Shown: positions 8,839 through 17,370 of the stretch, piece by piece
Position numbering within the stretch: position 1 is the first letter of the stretch
How the letters are laid out: each line of letters opens with the position of its first letter
Assembly: GCA_017516445.1 (NCBI GenBank)
Contig: JAFXCZ010000001.1
Span: 1 to 64,000 of the forward strand
Length of the DNA: 64,000 bases
Direction of reading: 5' to 3'
Origin: Clostridia bacterium
GTDB taxonomy: Bacteria; Bacillota; Clostridia; Oscillospirales; Acutalibacteraceae
Translations under genes and position numbers: made by a program
The notes under the pieces: model-generated
Database searches by the model: none
Seen by the model: only the letters and a program-made list of their open reading frames with translations
What the model was told of the DNA's origin: nothing

Positions 8839-10473
8839 ATGGGTATAACAGAAATTTTAGGACTGCTCGGCGGTCTGGCATTGTTCCTCTATGGAATGCA
8901 AATGATGAGTGACGGTCTTGAGGATGCCGCAGGAAACAAGATGAAAAGGATATTAGAAAAGCTGACTTCCAGCCGCTTTTTAGGTGTTTTAGTCGGCGCG
9001 GGAATTACCGCGGTAATTCAATCTTCTTCGGCAACAACCGTAATGACGGTCGGCTTTGTAAATTCGGGTATGATGACGCTTTCGCAAGCAGTCTGGATTA
9101 TAATGGGTGCCAATATTGGTACTACAATCACAGGTCAGTTAATTGCGCTCGACATTGGCGCGCTCGCTCCGCTTATTGCCTTTATCGGCGTAGCGATGAT
9201 AGTTTTCCTAAAGGCACCAAAGGTGCATCACATAGGAAAAATTTTAGCAGGCTTGGGTGTTTTGTTTATAGGTATGGATATTATGAGCAGCTCAATGGCT
9301 CCTCTTCGCGAGTCGGAAGCCTTTATCTCGCTTATGACTAAATTCTCAAATCCCGTTTTAGGTATACTTGCAGGTATGGTATTCACCGCAGTTATTCAGT
9401 CGTCGTCGGCGTCTGTTGGTATTTTGCAGGCGTTGGCTTTGGCAGGGGTTATCGGCTTTGACTCGGCGGTGTTCGTACTATTCGGTCAGAATATAGGTAC
9501 TTGTATTACTGCAGTGCTCGCTTCAATCGGCACAAACCGTGCGGCAAAGAGAACAACAGTTATACACCTTATGTTCAATCTTATCGGTACAGCAATTTTT
9601 ACAACCGCTTGCCTTTTGATTCCCATTACCGATTGGGTTGCAGGCTTCACAGGCGGAAATGTTTCACAGCAAATCGCAAATATGCACACCATATTCAATA
9701 TTACAACAACCGTTATTTTACTTCCCTTCGGCACATATCTGGCAAAGCTTGCTGAGAAGATTTTACCCGACCGCAAGGAAGAAGCGGTTACCACACTCAC
9801 AAGTCTTACGGAAGAATTCCGTCGCGGCAGTATAAGCCTTGGTTTAACGGCAGTTCATACTGATTTGCTTAAACAGGAAATTGGCAGAATGTTATCGCTC
9901 GCAACCGAAAATCTTAATAAATCGTACAAGGCAGTGCTTGAAAGTGATGCATCATCACTTGAGGGTATAACCGAAACTGAGGGAACTGTGGATAGGCTTA
10001 ACAAGGAAATCTCACAGTATATTTCAAAAATACTGGTGCACAACAACAGCGGACAAAACGTTGCCGATATTGAGCAGTATTTTCTTATCACAGGCAATAC
10101 CGAGCGTATCGGTGACCACGCTGTAAATATTGCGGGCTATACACAGGTTATAAAGGAAAAGAATATAGAGTTTTCCTTAGGAGCGCGTGAAGAAATTGCC
10201 AAGATGCAGCAAATTACCGCGCAAGCACTCGACAAAGCGCTTAATATTGAAGATGACAAAGCCGCTTGGATGCAGAGCGTGGTAGAGCTTGAAGAAGAGA
10301 TAGATGATATGACCGACACCTACCGTGAAAAGCATCTTGAGCGTATGCGAAATGGTGAATGCTCAGAAGAAGCGTGCATCCTCTATTCAGAGCTTCTTAC
10401 CGACTTTGAACGTATCGGTGACCATATTCTCAACATTGCACAAGCTTTTGCTAAAATAAACAGCATGGCATAG
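8839..10473 (+). CDS. Na+/phosphate cotransporter family protein with PhoU-like domain
   Basis: A 544-residue membrane protein of the NptA/YjbB (type II Na/Pi cotransporter) family. The membrane half contains two inverted repeats, each with the QSSSA signature (AVIQSSSATT near residue 60 and AVIQSSSASV near residue 185), the hallmark of sodium-coupled phosphate carriers. The cytoplasmic C-terminal part (about 340-544) is an alpha-helical PhoU-like domain with repeated ERIGDH motifs. It imports, or in some homologues exports, phosphate. It is divergent from lysR and ends at a bidirectional terminator. Confidence 0.9.
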   Translation: MGITEILGLLGGLALFLYGMQMMSDGLEDAAGNKMKRILEKLTSSRFLGVLVGAGITAVIQSSSATTVMTVGFVNSGMMTLSQAVWIIMGANIGTTITGQLIALDIGALAPLIAFIGVAMIVFLKAPKVHHIGKILAGLGVLFIGMDIMSSSMAPLRESEAFISLMTKFSNPVLGILAGMVFTAVIQSSSASVGILQALALAGVIGFDSAVFVLFGQNIGTCITAVLASIGTNRAAKRTTVIHLMFNLIGTAIFTTACLLIPITDWVAGFTGGNVSQQIANMHTIFNITTTVILLPFGTYLAKLAEKILPDRKEEAVTTLTSLTEEFRRGSISLGLTAVHTDLLKQEIGRMLSLATENLNKSYKAVLESDASSLEGITETEGTVDRLNKEISQYISKILVHNNSGQNVADIEQYFLITGNTERIGDHAVNIAGYTQVIKEKNIEFSLGAREEIAKMQQITAQALDKALNIEDDKAAWMQSVVELEEEIDDMTDTYREKHLERMRNGECSEEACILYSELLTDFERIGDHILNIAQAFAKINSMA

Positions 10474-10505
10474 AAAAAAGCAACCGAAGCTTCGGTTGCT
10501 TTTTA
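10474..10505. terminator. bidirectional Rho-independent terminator
   Basis: The sequence AGCAACCGAAGC-TTCGGTTGCT forms a perfect stem flanked by A5 and T5, between the convergent symporter and pyridoxal-kinase-like genes. Confidence 0.92.
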
Positions 10506-10525
10506 AATAATAAAATAGGTGTTTG

Positions 10526-11353
10526 TTATTTTATAAATTCTGTAATATCACTTGTGCATTGTTCAAAGTTTACACCGTAAACAGAGTGGTCAGGCTCAGC
10601 TAAGGTTACGGCTATACAGTGCTTTGTGTAATCGCAAGCAAAGCTTACTGCTTCGGGTAAGGTTTTGCCGTTCATAAGACCGCCGTAAACAGCCGAAGAA
10701 TAAATATCGCCTGTGCCGTGGAAATCCTTGGGCTCGCGCTTAGTATAATATTCATAAACCTCACTGCCGCCGAGCAAACAGAATACACCTACTTGTGTTT
10801 CGGTTTTTCTGACACCCGTTAAAACAACATCGCGCGCGCCGTTATTATGTAACTGCTTGCAAAGATTAAGCAGATAATCGTAATCATACTCTTCCTTGTA
10901 GTCCTCTTCAAGCATAAAGGCAGCCTCGGTAATGTTCGGTGTAATTACGTCGGCTAAGGCGCAGAGAGTCTTTGTAGCCTTTACATATTCGGTATCAAAG
11001 CCTGTATAAAGCTTTCCATTATCGCCCATAGCGGGGTCTATCATAACTATACCGTCTTTTTTAACAAAGCCTTTGATTATATCCTTAACGCTTTCTATCA
11101 GGTCCACACCGCCTAAGTAGCCTGTGCAGATGCCGTCAAAGGTGATGCTTTCATTTTTCCACGCAGTAGTGATAGGATTAATCTGTTCGCAAAGGTTGGC
11201 AAAGGTCCAATGCTTAAACTGCGTATGCGTTGAAAGCAAAGCAGTGGGTAAAGCGCAGGTTTCTATTCCAAAAGCGGAAATTATTGGGATGGCAACCGTA
11301 AGCGAGCATTTACCGACACACGAAAAGTCCTGAATTGTTAGTATCTTTTTCAT
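10526..11353 (-). CDS. pyridoxal/pyridoxamine kinase-like PfkB-family kinase
   Basis: The 275-residue product starts MKKILTIQDFSCVGKCSLTV, the typical beginning of PdxK/PdxY-type kinases, with LSTHTQF and the IDPAMGDNG motif, TPNITEAAFML, and the anion-hole/catalytic DFHGTGDIYSSAV near the C-terminus. These enzymes phosphorylate pyridoxal, pyridoxine or pyridoxamine in vitamin B6 salvage. The start at 11353 follows an AAAGGTGA site; upstream in-frame ATGs would add a non-homologous leader. A promoter with -35 TTGCCT lies upstream, divergent from the acyltransferase gene. Confidence 0.88.
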   Translation of the reverse strand: MKKILTIQDFSCVGKCSLTVAIPIISAFGIETCALPTALLSTHTQFKHWTFANLCEQINPITTAWKNESITFDGICTGYLGGVDLIESVKDIIKGFVKKDGIVMIDPAMGDNGKLYTGFDTEYVKATKTLCALADVITPNITEAAFMLEEDYKEEYDYDYLLNLCKQLHNNGARDVVLTGVRKTETQVGVFCLLGGSEVYEYYTKREPKDFHGTGDIYSSAVYGGLMNGKTLPEAVSFACDYTKHCIAVTLAEPDHSVYGVNFEQCTSDITEFIK

Positions 11354-11385
11354 AAAATCACCTTTACTCAAAATCTTTATAAATA

Positions 11386-11414
11386 ATAATATCACAATCA
11401 TTTTCAAAAGGCAA
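11386..11414 (-). promoter_or_regulatory. candidate promoter of the pyridoxal-kinase-like gene
   Basis: Read on the minus strand, TTGCCT and TATTAT are separated by 17 bp. Its -35 box is one arm of the inverted repeat AGGCAA...TTGCCT whose other arm is the -35 box of the divergent acyltransferase gene. Confidence 0.55.
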
Positions 11415-11424
11415 TATAAATTTG

Positions 11425-11453
11425 TTGCCTTAAATTTGCATTTGTGGTATAGT
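11425..11453 (+). promoter_or_regulatory. candidate promoter of the acyltransferase gene
   Basis: TTGCCT and TATAGT are separated by 17 bp, followed by AAGGGGAGA and the ATG at 11474. Confidence 0.6.
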
Positions 11454-11473
11454 AAAATTTAAGGGGAGATATT

Positions 11474-12739
11474 ATGAAGATAAAAACGCGCAAGCTGTCC
11501 TATAGCGAAGTTTTGAAATTAAAACCCAAAAGCCACAAAAAACCCTTAAAGCCATTTTTCCTTTTGGCTTTGGTTATAAGAGTACTCTCTTTTTTCGAGC
11601 TTTTAAAGGTTGGCTTTTCCTATGAGAAAATCGGTATGGAGCGTCTTTCAAAGAAAGAGCCGTGCCTTATTTTAATGAATCATTCAAGCTTTATTGACCT
11701 TAAAATTGCATCAGCGTTACTATTTCCCAGAAAATATAATATAGTTATGACTTCGGACGGCTTTGTGGGTAAAAATTTACTTATGCGTCTTATTGGTTGT
11801 GTACCTACTCAGAAGTTTATAAGCGATAGCCTTTTAGTTAAGGATATTTTCCATTGTGTAAAAAAGCAAAAATCTTCAATTTTAATGTACCCTGAAGCAA
11901 GCTATAGCTTTGATGGCACCGCCACACCCTTACCCGAAAGTCTAGGCAAGCTTATCAAAAAGCTCGGCATACCCGTTGTTATGATTCGCACCTATGGTGC
12001 CTTTGCGTATGACCCGCTTTATAACAACTTGCAAACGCGCAGGGTTAAAATTTCGGCAAAAATGGAATATCTGCTTTCACCCCGAGAAATAAAGGAAAAG
12101 ACCTTTGAAGAAATCAATAATATTCTTAAAAGTCAGTTTTCTTTCGATAATTTCCGTTGGCAGCAGCAAAATGGCATTAAAATAACCGAAAAATTCCGCG
12201 CAGACTGTCTTAATCGCGTTTTGTATAAGTGCCCCAACTGTCTTGCAGAGGGTAAAACCAAGGGCGAGGGCACAACACTTACCTGTAAAAATTGTGGTAA
12301 AACCTATGAATTAACTCAAGACGGTTTTATGAAAGCCGAGAGCGGCGAAACCGAGTTTCCTCATATCCCCGATTGGTACGCGTGGCAGCGCGATTGCGTA
12401 AGGGATGAGATTATAAAGGATAAGTATAAAATAGAGCGTGAAGTAGATATTTATATGATGATTGACACTAAATGCATCTACAAAGTGGGTGACGGTGTTT
12501 TAACCCATACCAAAAACGGATTCACTCTCAAGGGCTGTGACGGCAAGCTTAATTATACCCATTCGCCCGAGCTTTCGTATAGCCTTTATTCCGATTTTTA
12601 TTGGTATGAAATCGGCGACGTGATTTCTATTGGAACCTCCAAGGTGTTGTATTATTGCATACCAAAATCCAAAGAGGATATCGTCGCAAAGGCAAGAATC
12701 GGTGCAGAAGAAATATATAAATTAATGCGCAATGCGTAA
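11474..12739 (+). CDS. PlsC-like acyltransferase with C-terminal zinc ribbon
   Basis: A 421-residue protein. Residues about 50-220 form a glycerolipid acyltransferase domain of the PlsC type, with the catalytic H-x4-D motif in LMNHSSFIDL and the substrate-binding segment YPEASYS in place of the classical PEGTR. A four-cysteine zinc ribbon follows (CPNC and CKNC near residues 250-280), and then a soluble domain of about 140 residues. A hydrophobic stretch near the N-terminus suggests membrane association. The likely reaction is acyl transfer to a lysophospholipid or another small acceptor; the zinc-ribbon tail is unusual for PlsC and its role is unknown. Confidence 0.8.
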   Translation: MKIKTRKLSYSEVLKLKPKSHKKPLKPFFLLALVIRVLSFFELLKVGFSYEKIGMERLSKKEPCLILMNHSSFIDLKIASALLFPRKYNIVMTSDGFVGKNLLMRLIGCVPTQKFISDSLLVKDIFHCVKKQKSSILMYPEASYSFDGTATPLPESLGKLIKKLGIPVVMIRTYGAFAYDPLYNNLQTRRVKISAKMEYLLSPREIKEKTFEEINNILKSQFSFDNFRWQQQNGIKITEKFRADCLNRVLYKCPNCLAEGKTKGEGTTLTCKNCGKTYELTQDGFMKAESGETEFPHIPDWYAWQRDCVRDEIIKDKYKIEREVDIYMMIDTKCIYKVGDGVLTHTKNGFTLKGCDGKLNYTHSPELSYSLYSDFYWYEIGDVISIGTSKVLYYCIPKSKEDIVAKARIGAEEIYKLMRNA

Positions 12740-12745
12740 TTAGTA

Positions 12746-12781
12746 AATAACCCCGATGAGAAAATTCTCATCGGGGTTATT
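12746..12781. terminator. bidirectional Rho-independent terminator
   Basis: The stem ATAACCCCGATGAGAA with its complement TTCTCATCGGGGTTAT lies between the convergent acyltransferase and ROK kinase genes. Confidence 0.9.
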
Positions 12782-12787
12782 ATATTC

Positions 12788-13741
12788 TTATAATCCAAGA
12801 ACTGCGGCGCCGATGATACCTGCATCGTTGCCAAGCTCGGCAATTTTGATTTGTGAGAAGTTTGTTTGGGTTGCGGCACCGTATTCGCATCTTCGGATGG
12901 TCTGTATAAGGGGCTTTAAGAGGTAATCACCCTCACCGCAGACACCGCCGCCTATGCAAAGCACTTGCGGCTGGAAGATATTAACCATATTTGTAAGGCC
13001 GCATGCCAAGTATTTGATATACAAATCAACAACCTCTTTGGCGGCTTTATCACCTTTCTTAGAAGCGTCAAATGCGGTACGTCCGCTTACGTTGTTAAGG
13101 TTGTTATCCACAAGCTCCCACATAAGCGAGTCTGCATATTCAATCATTTTTTCCTTGGTCATATTTATAAGGCCTGTAGCAGAGCTATACGCTTCAAAGC
13201 AGCCGAGTCTTCCGCAGGTACAGGGTCTTCCGCCAAATTCAATAACGGTGTGTCCCAATTCTGCACCGCAATAGTTAAAGCCCGAATAAAGCTTACCGCC
13301 GATAACAATACCGCCGCCAACGCCTGTGCCGAGGGTAATCATTACAAGGTCGGAATAGCCTTTGCCTGCGCCTGCTTTTGCTTCTGCTAAAGCGGCGGCG
13401 TTGGCATCATTTTCGAGTAAAACCTTTTTAAGCGGTGTGCGTTTTTTAAGCTCGTCAGCAATGGGGTAATTTTCCATTTTAATGTTGTTGGCATAACGCA
13501 CATAGCCTGTTTCGGGGTCAACCGAGCCGGGGGTAGCAATACCTGCATATTCTACATCGTCAAAGGTAATTCCCGCACGCTCTACAATAGATTTGCAGAG
13601 AGCTGCCATATCGTCCATAATATCACTTGTGGGACGGCTGGCGCCTGTGGGAACCTTATCCTTTAATACGATTTTAAAATTTTCATCAACAAGACCTATA
13701 GCGATGTTTGTTCCGCCAAGGTCTACACCTAAATAATACAT
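12788..13741 (-). CDS. ROK-family glucokinase
   Basis: The 317-residue ROK kinase starts MYYLGVDLGGTNIAIGLVDE, with the ATP-binding DLGGTN motif at residues 7-12. It has the sugar-binding/catalytic region ENDANAAALAEA, the GTGVGGGIVIGGKLYSG segment, and the ROK zinc motif CTCGRLGCFE preceded by GHTV. It most likely phosphorylates glucose at the entry to glycolysis, though ROK kinases for N-acetylmannosamine or allose look similar. ATG start after an AGGTGATTTT site. It is transcribed divergently from nagA. Confidence 0.88.
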   Translation of the reverse strand: MYYLGVDLGGTNIAIGLVDENFKIVLKDKVPTGASRPTSDIMDDMAALCKSIVERAGITFDDVEYAGIATPGSVDPETGYVRYANNIKMENYPIADELKKRTPLKKVLLENDANAAALAEAKAGAGKGYSDLVMITLGTGVGGGIVIGGKLYSGFNYCGAELGHTVIEFGGRPCTCGRLGCFEAYSSATGLINMTKEKMIEYADSLMWELVDNNLNNVSGRTAFDASKKGDKAAKEVVDLYIKYLACGLTNMVNIFQPQVLCIGGGVCGEGDYLLKPLIQTIRRCEYGAATQTNFSQIKIAELGNDAGIIGAAVLGL

Positions 13742-13808
13742 AAAATCACCTACAACAATTATTTGCTTTTATTTTAACAAAATTTCTGCCAAATGTAAAG
13801 AAAATACT

Positions 13809-13837
13809 TTAAATTTATCTGTGTATATGTTATAATG
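13809..13837 (+). promoter_or_regulatory. candidate promoter of the nagA operon
   Basis: TTTAAA and TATAAT are separated by 17 bp, about 30 bp upstream of the nagA start and its AAGGAGGG site. Confidence 0.6.
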
Positions 13838-13866
13838 CAAATGAAAGTTTACAAGGAGGGTTAAAA

Positions 13867-15006
13867 ATGAAGTATATTGTAAACGGAAGTATAATTTTAC
13901 CAGACGCAATATTAGAAAATTGCGCAATTGGATTTGACGAGAAGATATGCGGAATAACTTCTGCAGAGCAAATCCCTGCTGATGCTGAGATTATAGACGC
14001 TAAGGGCGGTTATGTAGCACCTGGGCTTGTGGATATTCATATTCACGGATATTTGGGTGAGGACACCTCTGACGGCAAGGCAGAGGGCATTGAAAAAATG
14101 GCTAACGGAATAATGAAAAACGGCGTTACCTCTTGGTGCCCTACTACTATGACTGTAAGTATGGATGAGATTAACACCGCTCTTAATACGGTCCGTTCGC
14201 TCAAAGAAAAAAGCAAGGCTTGGGACGGTGCCGAAATTTTGGGTGTAAATCTTGAGGGTCCCTTTATTAATCCTAAGAAAAAGGGCGCTCAGGCAGAAAC
14301 ACACATAAAAGCACCTGATGCTAAGTTTATAATAGACAATGCGGATATTATTTCGGTTGCGACAATGGCGCCCGAAATGGACGGCGGATGCGAGGCTATT
14401 GCAGAAATACGCGAAAAGAGTAACGTAAAGGTGTCGGTAGGTCATACTGATGCTACTTTTGAAGAAGCACTTGCAGGTATTGATGCGGGTGCTACCCATA
14501 TTACACACCTTTTCAACGCACAAACTCCACTTCACCACCGCAATCCCGGTGTTGTGGGAGCGGCTTTGCTCAGAGATGTTTATACCGAGCTTATTTGTGA
14601 TACCTTCCACGTACATAAGGGCTTGTTTGAACTTATTGCAAAAATCAAGGGTGATAAATTAGTGCTCATAACCGACTGCACACGTGCGGGCGGTATGCCC
14701 GACGGTGAATACACCTTGGGCGGACAAAAAATTATTGTAAACGGAATTGAATGTCTTTTAGAGGACGGCACTATTGCAGGTAGCGTGTTAAAGCTTAACA
14801 ATGCAGTTAAGAATGTCTATAACAATACCGATATGCCGTTGTGGACGGTTGTGGCAGCGGCAAGCTTAAACCCCGCAAAAGCAATAGGTGTGGATGACCG
14901 CAAGGGCTCGCTTGATGCAGGTAAGGATGCGGATATTATTATCACAGACCGTGATTTCAACATTATGAAAACAATTATAGGAGGAAATATAAAATATGAA
15001 GCCTAA
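13867..15006 (+). CDS. nagA: N-acetylglucosamine-6-phosphate deacetylase
   Basis: Hydrolyses GlcNAc-6-phosphate to glucosamine-6-phosphate and acetate, in amino-sugar catabolism and cell-wall recycling. The 379-residue amidohydrolase has the metal-binding HIH at residues 58-60 (DIHIHGY), the metal ligand Glu in NLEGPFINP, histidines in VGHTDA and THLFNAQTPLHHRNPG, and the catalytic Asp in LITDCTRAGG. The stop overlaps the next gene by 11 bases. No nagB deaminase is present in the window. Confidence 0.95.
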   Translation: MKYIVNGSIILPDAILENCAIGFDEKICGITSAEQIPADAEIIDAKGGYVAPGLVDIHIHGYLGEDTSDGKAEGIEKMANGIMKNGVTSWCPTTMTVSMDEINTALNTVRSLKEKSKAWDGAEILGVNLEGPFINPKKKGAQAETHIKAPDAKFIIDNADIISVATMAPEMDGGCEAIAEIREKSNVKVSVGHTDATFEEALAGIDAGATHITHLFNAQTPLHHRNPGVVGAALLRDVYTELICDTFHVHKGLFELIAKIKGDKLVLITDCTRAGGMPDGEYTLGGQKIIVNGIECLLEDGTIAGSVLKLNNAVKNVYNNTDMPLWTVVAAASLNPAKAIGVDDRKGSLDAGKDADIIITDRDFNIMKTIIGGNIKYEA

Positions 15007-16378
15007 ATTTGAAGCAAAATTGGACAAAGGCTTTCAGCCGATGATTTTAGTTTTTAATGATTTTATTAAAAGAGCTAAAGAGGCTAACGGCGAAAGATTA
15101 GTAATTGGTATTGAGCGTAACAATGGGTTTGTTTCTGCCTTCCCTATGACCGTTTTTCCTGACGGCACAGGCCATGATGAAGAAAACCTCCGCGTAGTTG
15201 AGCGTATTGTTAAAACTCTTTTATGGGTTAAGGGCGGCTATAAGATTATTATTGCAGGCTCAAAGCTTATCTATGAAGGTATAGCTAAGGCATACGCACC
15301 CGACGGCGCACGTGCTTTTGATAACGATTTTATGGCAGGCGTTTATGAAAAGCCGTTCGAGTGTGTATGGAAGCCAATAGAAGAAGCACCTGTGACACAA
15401 GAATCTGCTACACCTGTAGGCCGTCATTTGGACGGTTGCCGTATCGGCTTTGATGCGGGCGGCTCTGACCGCAAGGTAAGCGCTGTTATCGACGGTGAAA
15501 GCGTTTATTCTGAAGAGGTTGTATGGTTCCCAAAAATCAATTCCGACCCACAGTATCAGTATGACGGAATCTTATCTGCAATGAAATCTGCAGCAGAGCA
15601 TTTACCCCGTGTAGATGCTATCGGAGTATCCTCTGCAGGTGTTTATGTAGATAATCGTATAATGGTAGCATCTCTTTTCTTAAAGGTTTCTAAGGAAGAC
15701 TTTGAAAAAAGAGTAAAGAATATGTATATCGATATAGCCAAGGAATTTGGCGAGGATGTTCCGCTTGAGGTTGCAAACGACGGTGACGTTACCGCACTTG
15801 CAGGCGCTATGGACTTGAATGACGATTCGGTTTTAGGCATAGCAATGGGCACAAGTGAAGCAGGCGGTTATGTTGACCCGTCGGGCAATATCACAGGTTG
15901 GCTTAACGAATTGGCTTTCGCACCGGTGGATTATTCAAAGGATGCTATGGTTGATGAATGGTCGGGCGATATAGGCTGCGGTGTTAAGTATTTCTCACAA
16001 GACGGTGTAATTAAACTTGCACCCGCTGCAGGAATTGAATTAGATGAAAGCTTATCTCCCGCTGAAAAGCTTAAGGTTGTACAGGGTCTTATGGAACAAA
16101 ACGACCCTCGCGCTGCCGCTATTTATGATACTATTGGTGTGTACTTTGGCTATGCTATTGCTTATTACAGCCTTTTCTATGATATTAAGCACGTGCTTAT
16201 TATGGGCCGTGTAACCTCTGGCGAGGGCGGTGTGATTATTCTTGAACGCGCAAACGAAGTTTTAAAGAATGAGTTCCCCGAGCTTGCAGAAAAATGTGAG
16301 CTTCATATTCCTGATGAAAAATCAAGAAGAGTAGGTCAGTCGGTAGCGGCTGCAAGCTTGCCTGAAATAAAGAAGTAA
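14996..16378 (+). CDS. ROK/ASKHA-superfamily sugar kinase-like protein
   Basis: A 460-residue protein. After an N-terminal part of about 150 residues comes an actin-fold kinase domain beginning RIGFDAGGSDRKVSAV (phosphate-1 loop). It continues with DAIGVSSAGVYVDNR, EVANDGDVTALAGA and GIAMGTSEAGGYVD, the layout of ROK and BadF/N-acetylglucosamine-kinase-like enzymes. It lacks the ROK zinc-cysteine motif seen in the kinase at 12.8 kb. The 11-bp overlap with nagA and the shared promoter point to phosphorylation or sensing of an amino sugar feeding NagA; the exact substrate is not readable from sequence. Confidence 0.75.
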   Translation: MKPKFEAKLDKGFQPMILVFNDFIKRAKEANGERLVIGIERNNGFVSAFPMTVFPDGTGHDEENLRVVERIVKTLLWVKGGYKIIIAGSKLIYEGIAKAYAPDGARAFDNDFMAGVYEKPFECVWKPIEEAPVTQESATPVGRHLDGCRIGFDAGGSDRKVSAVIDGESVYSEEVVWFPKINSDPQYQYDGILSAMKSAAEHLPRVDAIGVSSAGVYVDNRIMVASLFLKVSKEDFEKRVKNMYIDIAKEFGEDVPLEVANDGDVTALAGAMDLNDDSVLGIAMGTSEAGGYVDPSGNITGWLNELAFAPVDYSKDAMVDEWSGDIGCGVKYFSQDGVIKLAPAAGIELDESLSPAEKLKVVQGLMEQNDPRAAAIYDTIGVYFGYAIAYYSLFYDIKHVLIMGRVTSGEGGVIILERANEVLKNEFPELAEKCELHIPDEKSRRVGQSVAAASLPEIKK

Positions 16379-16380
16379 AC

Positions 16381-16416
16381 AAAAAAAGAAGCTTTCAAAC
16401 GAAAGCTTCTTTTTCT
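16381..16416 (+). terminator. Rho-independent terminator after the nagA operon
   Basis: The stem AGAAGCTTTC-aaac-GAAAGCTTCT is flanked by A and T runs, so it may also serve the convergent MBL gene. Confidence 0.9.
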
Positions 16417-16464
16417 ATAAATATGTATGTGATTGAAACTGAAAAAAGAATAAAGATTAATATT

Positions 16465-17370
16465 TTATTCGATTTCCGTTTTCACATTGATTTTATTGTC
16501 TTCAATGTAGAAAGTAATATCTCCGCTTTGGTCGGTGCGGTAAATTTCGGCATTGGCGTCTGTAAGCTTTTGGATAGTTTCGCCGTGCGGATGACCGTAA
16601 ATATTATCCTCACCAACCGAAATAACTGCGTATTCGGGTGTGGTAGCATCTAAAAATGCTTTTGTAGACGAGGTATTGCTTCCGTGGTGAGAAACCTTTA
16701 GCACATCACAGTCAAGCTGGAGATTTTCGTCTAGCAATTTGTTTTCAGTCTTTGCTTCGGCGTCACCTGTAAACAAAAACTTTATTTCCCCGATTTTCGC
16801 CATAACAAATACCGAGCGGTTGTTTTCGTTTGATTTATCGGTAAAATCACTCAGCAGTGTGATTTCAAATTCGCCTATATTAAAATTCATACCCTGTTTT
16901 GCATTATAGTATGAAGCACCGCCCGCTCGGGCAATTTTTCTGCCGTTTTTAGCAGAAATAACGCTGTCCTTAAACACTTCGGGCATAATAAGGTTTTGCA
17001 TTTTAAAATTTTCGGCTATTTCGGGTAGAGCGCCTACGTGGTCGGAATGAAGATGCGAAATCAAAACCGCATCAAGCGTGCTTATATTGCAGTCATACAA
17101 ATCTTCACTTATATCGTTGGCGGTGTTAGGCATACCTACATCAATTACTGCGCTGTAGCCGTTGCTGTATATAAGCGCGCAGTCACCCTGACCTACATCT
17201 AAAAACTTCACAAAGTCCTGCGTGGTGTCAAAGCTGCTTGCAGGGTGGGTTATTTTATAGAATTTTAGGGGATGATATGCGGCATATAAGAGTACGGCGA
17301 AAATAACAACCGTTATTATCGCCGTAAGTACAATCCTATTTCGCCGTTTGGTGTCTTTATAGCTATTCAT
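16465..17370 (-). CDS. membrane-anchored metallo-beta-lactamase-fold hydrolase (ComEC C-domain-like)
   Basis: A 301-residue protein with one N-terminal membrane segment (IVLTAIITVVIFAVLLYAAY) and an exported metallo-beta-lactamase domain. The core reads FLDVGQGDCALIY, then ISHLHSDHVGALPEI (HxHxDH metal site), FTGDAEAKTE and VSHHGSNTSS. This is the pattern of the ComEC/Rec2 C-terminal domain family, several members of which are secreted nucleases or of unknown substrate. It overlaps the end of ftsK by eight bases and is probably co-transcribed with it. Confidence 0.85.
   Translation of the reverse strand: MNSYKDTKRRNRIVLTAIITVVIFAVLLYAAYHPLKFYKITHPASSFDTTQDFVKFLDVGQGDCALIYSNGYSAVIDVGMPNTANDISEDLYDCNISTLDAVLISHLHSDHVGALPEIAENFKMQNLIMPEVFKDSVISAKNGRKIARAGGASYYNAKQGMNFNIGEFEITLLSDFTDKSNENNRSVFVMAKIGEIKFLFTGDAEAKTENKLLDENLQLDCDVLKVSHHGSNTSSTKAFLDATTPEYAVISVGEDNIYGHPHGETIQKLTDANAEIYRTDQSGDITFYIEDNKINVKTEIE

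Noticed and set aside
13912..14616. Antisense ORF of 234 codons opposite nagA
   Set aside because: It lies entirely within the coding region of a clear nagA, has no ribosome binding site and its protein has no sensible composition; it is a shadow of the codon pattern.
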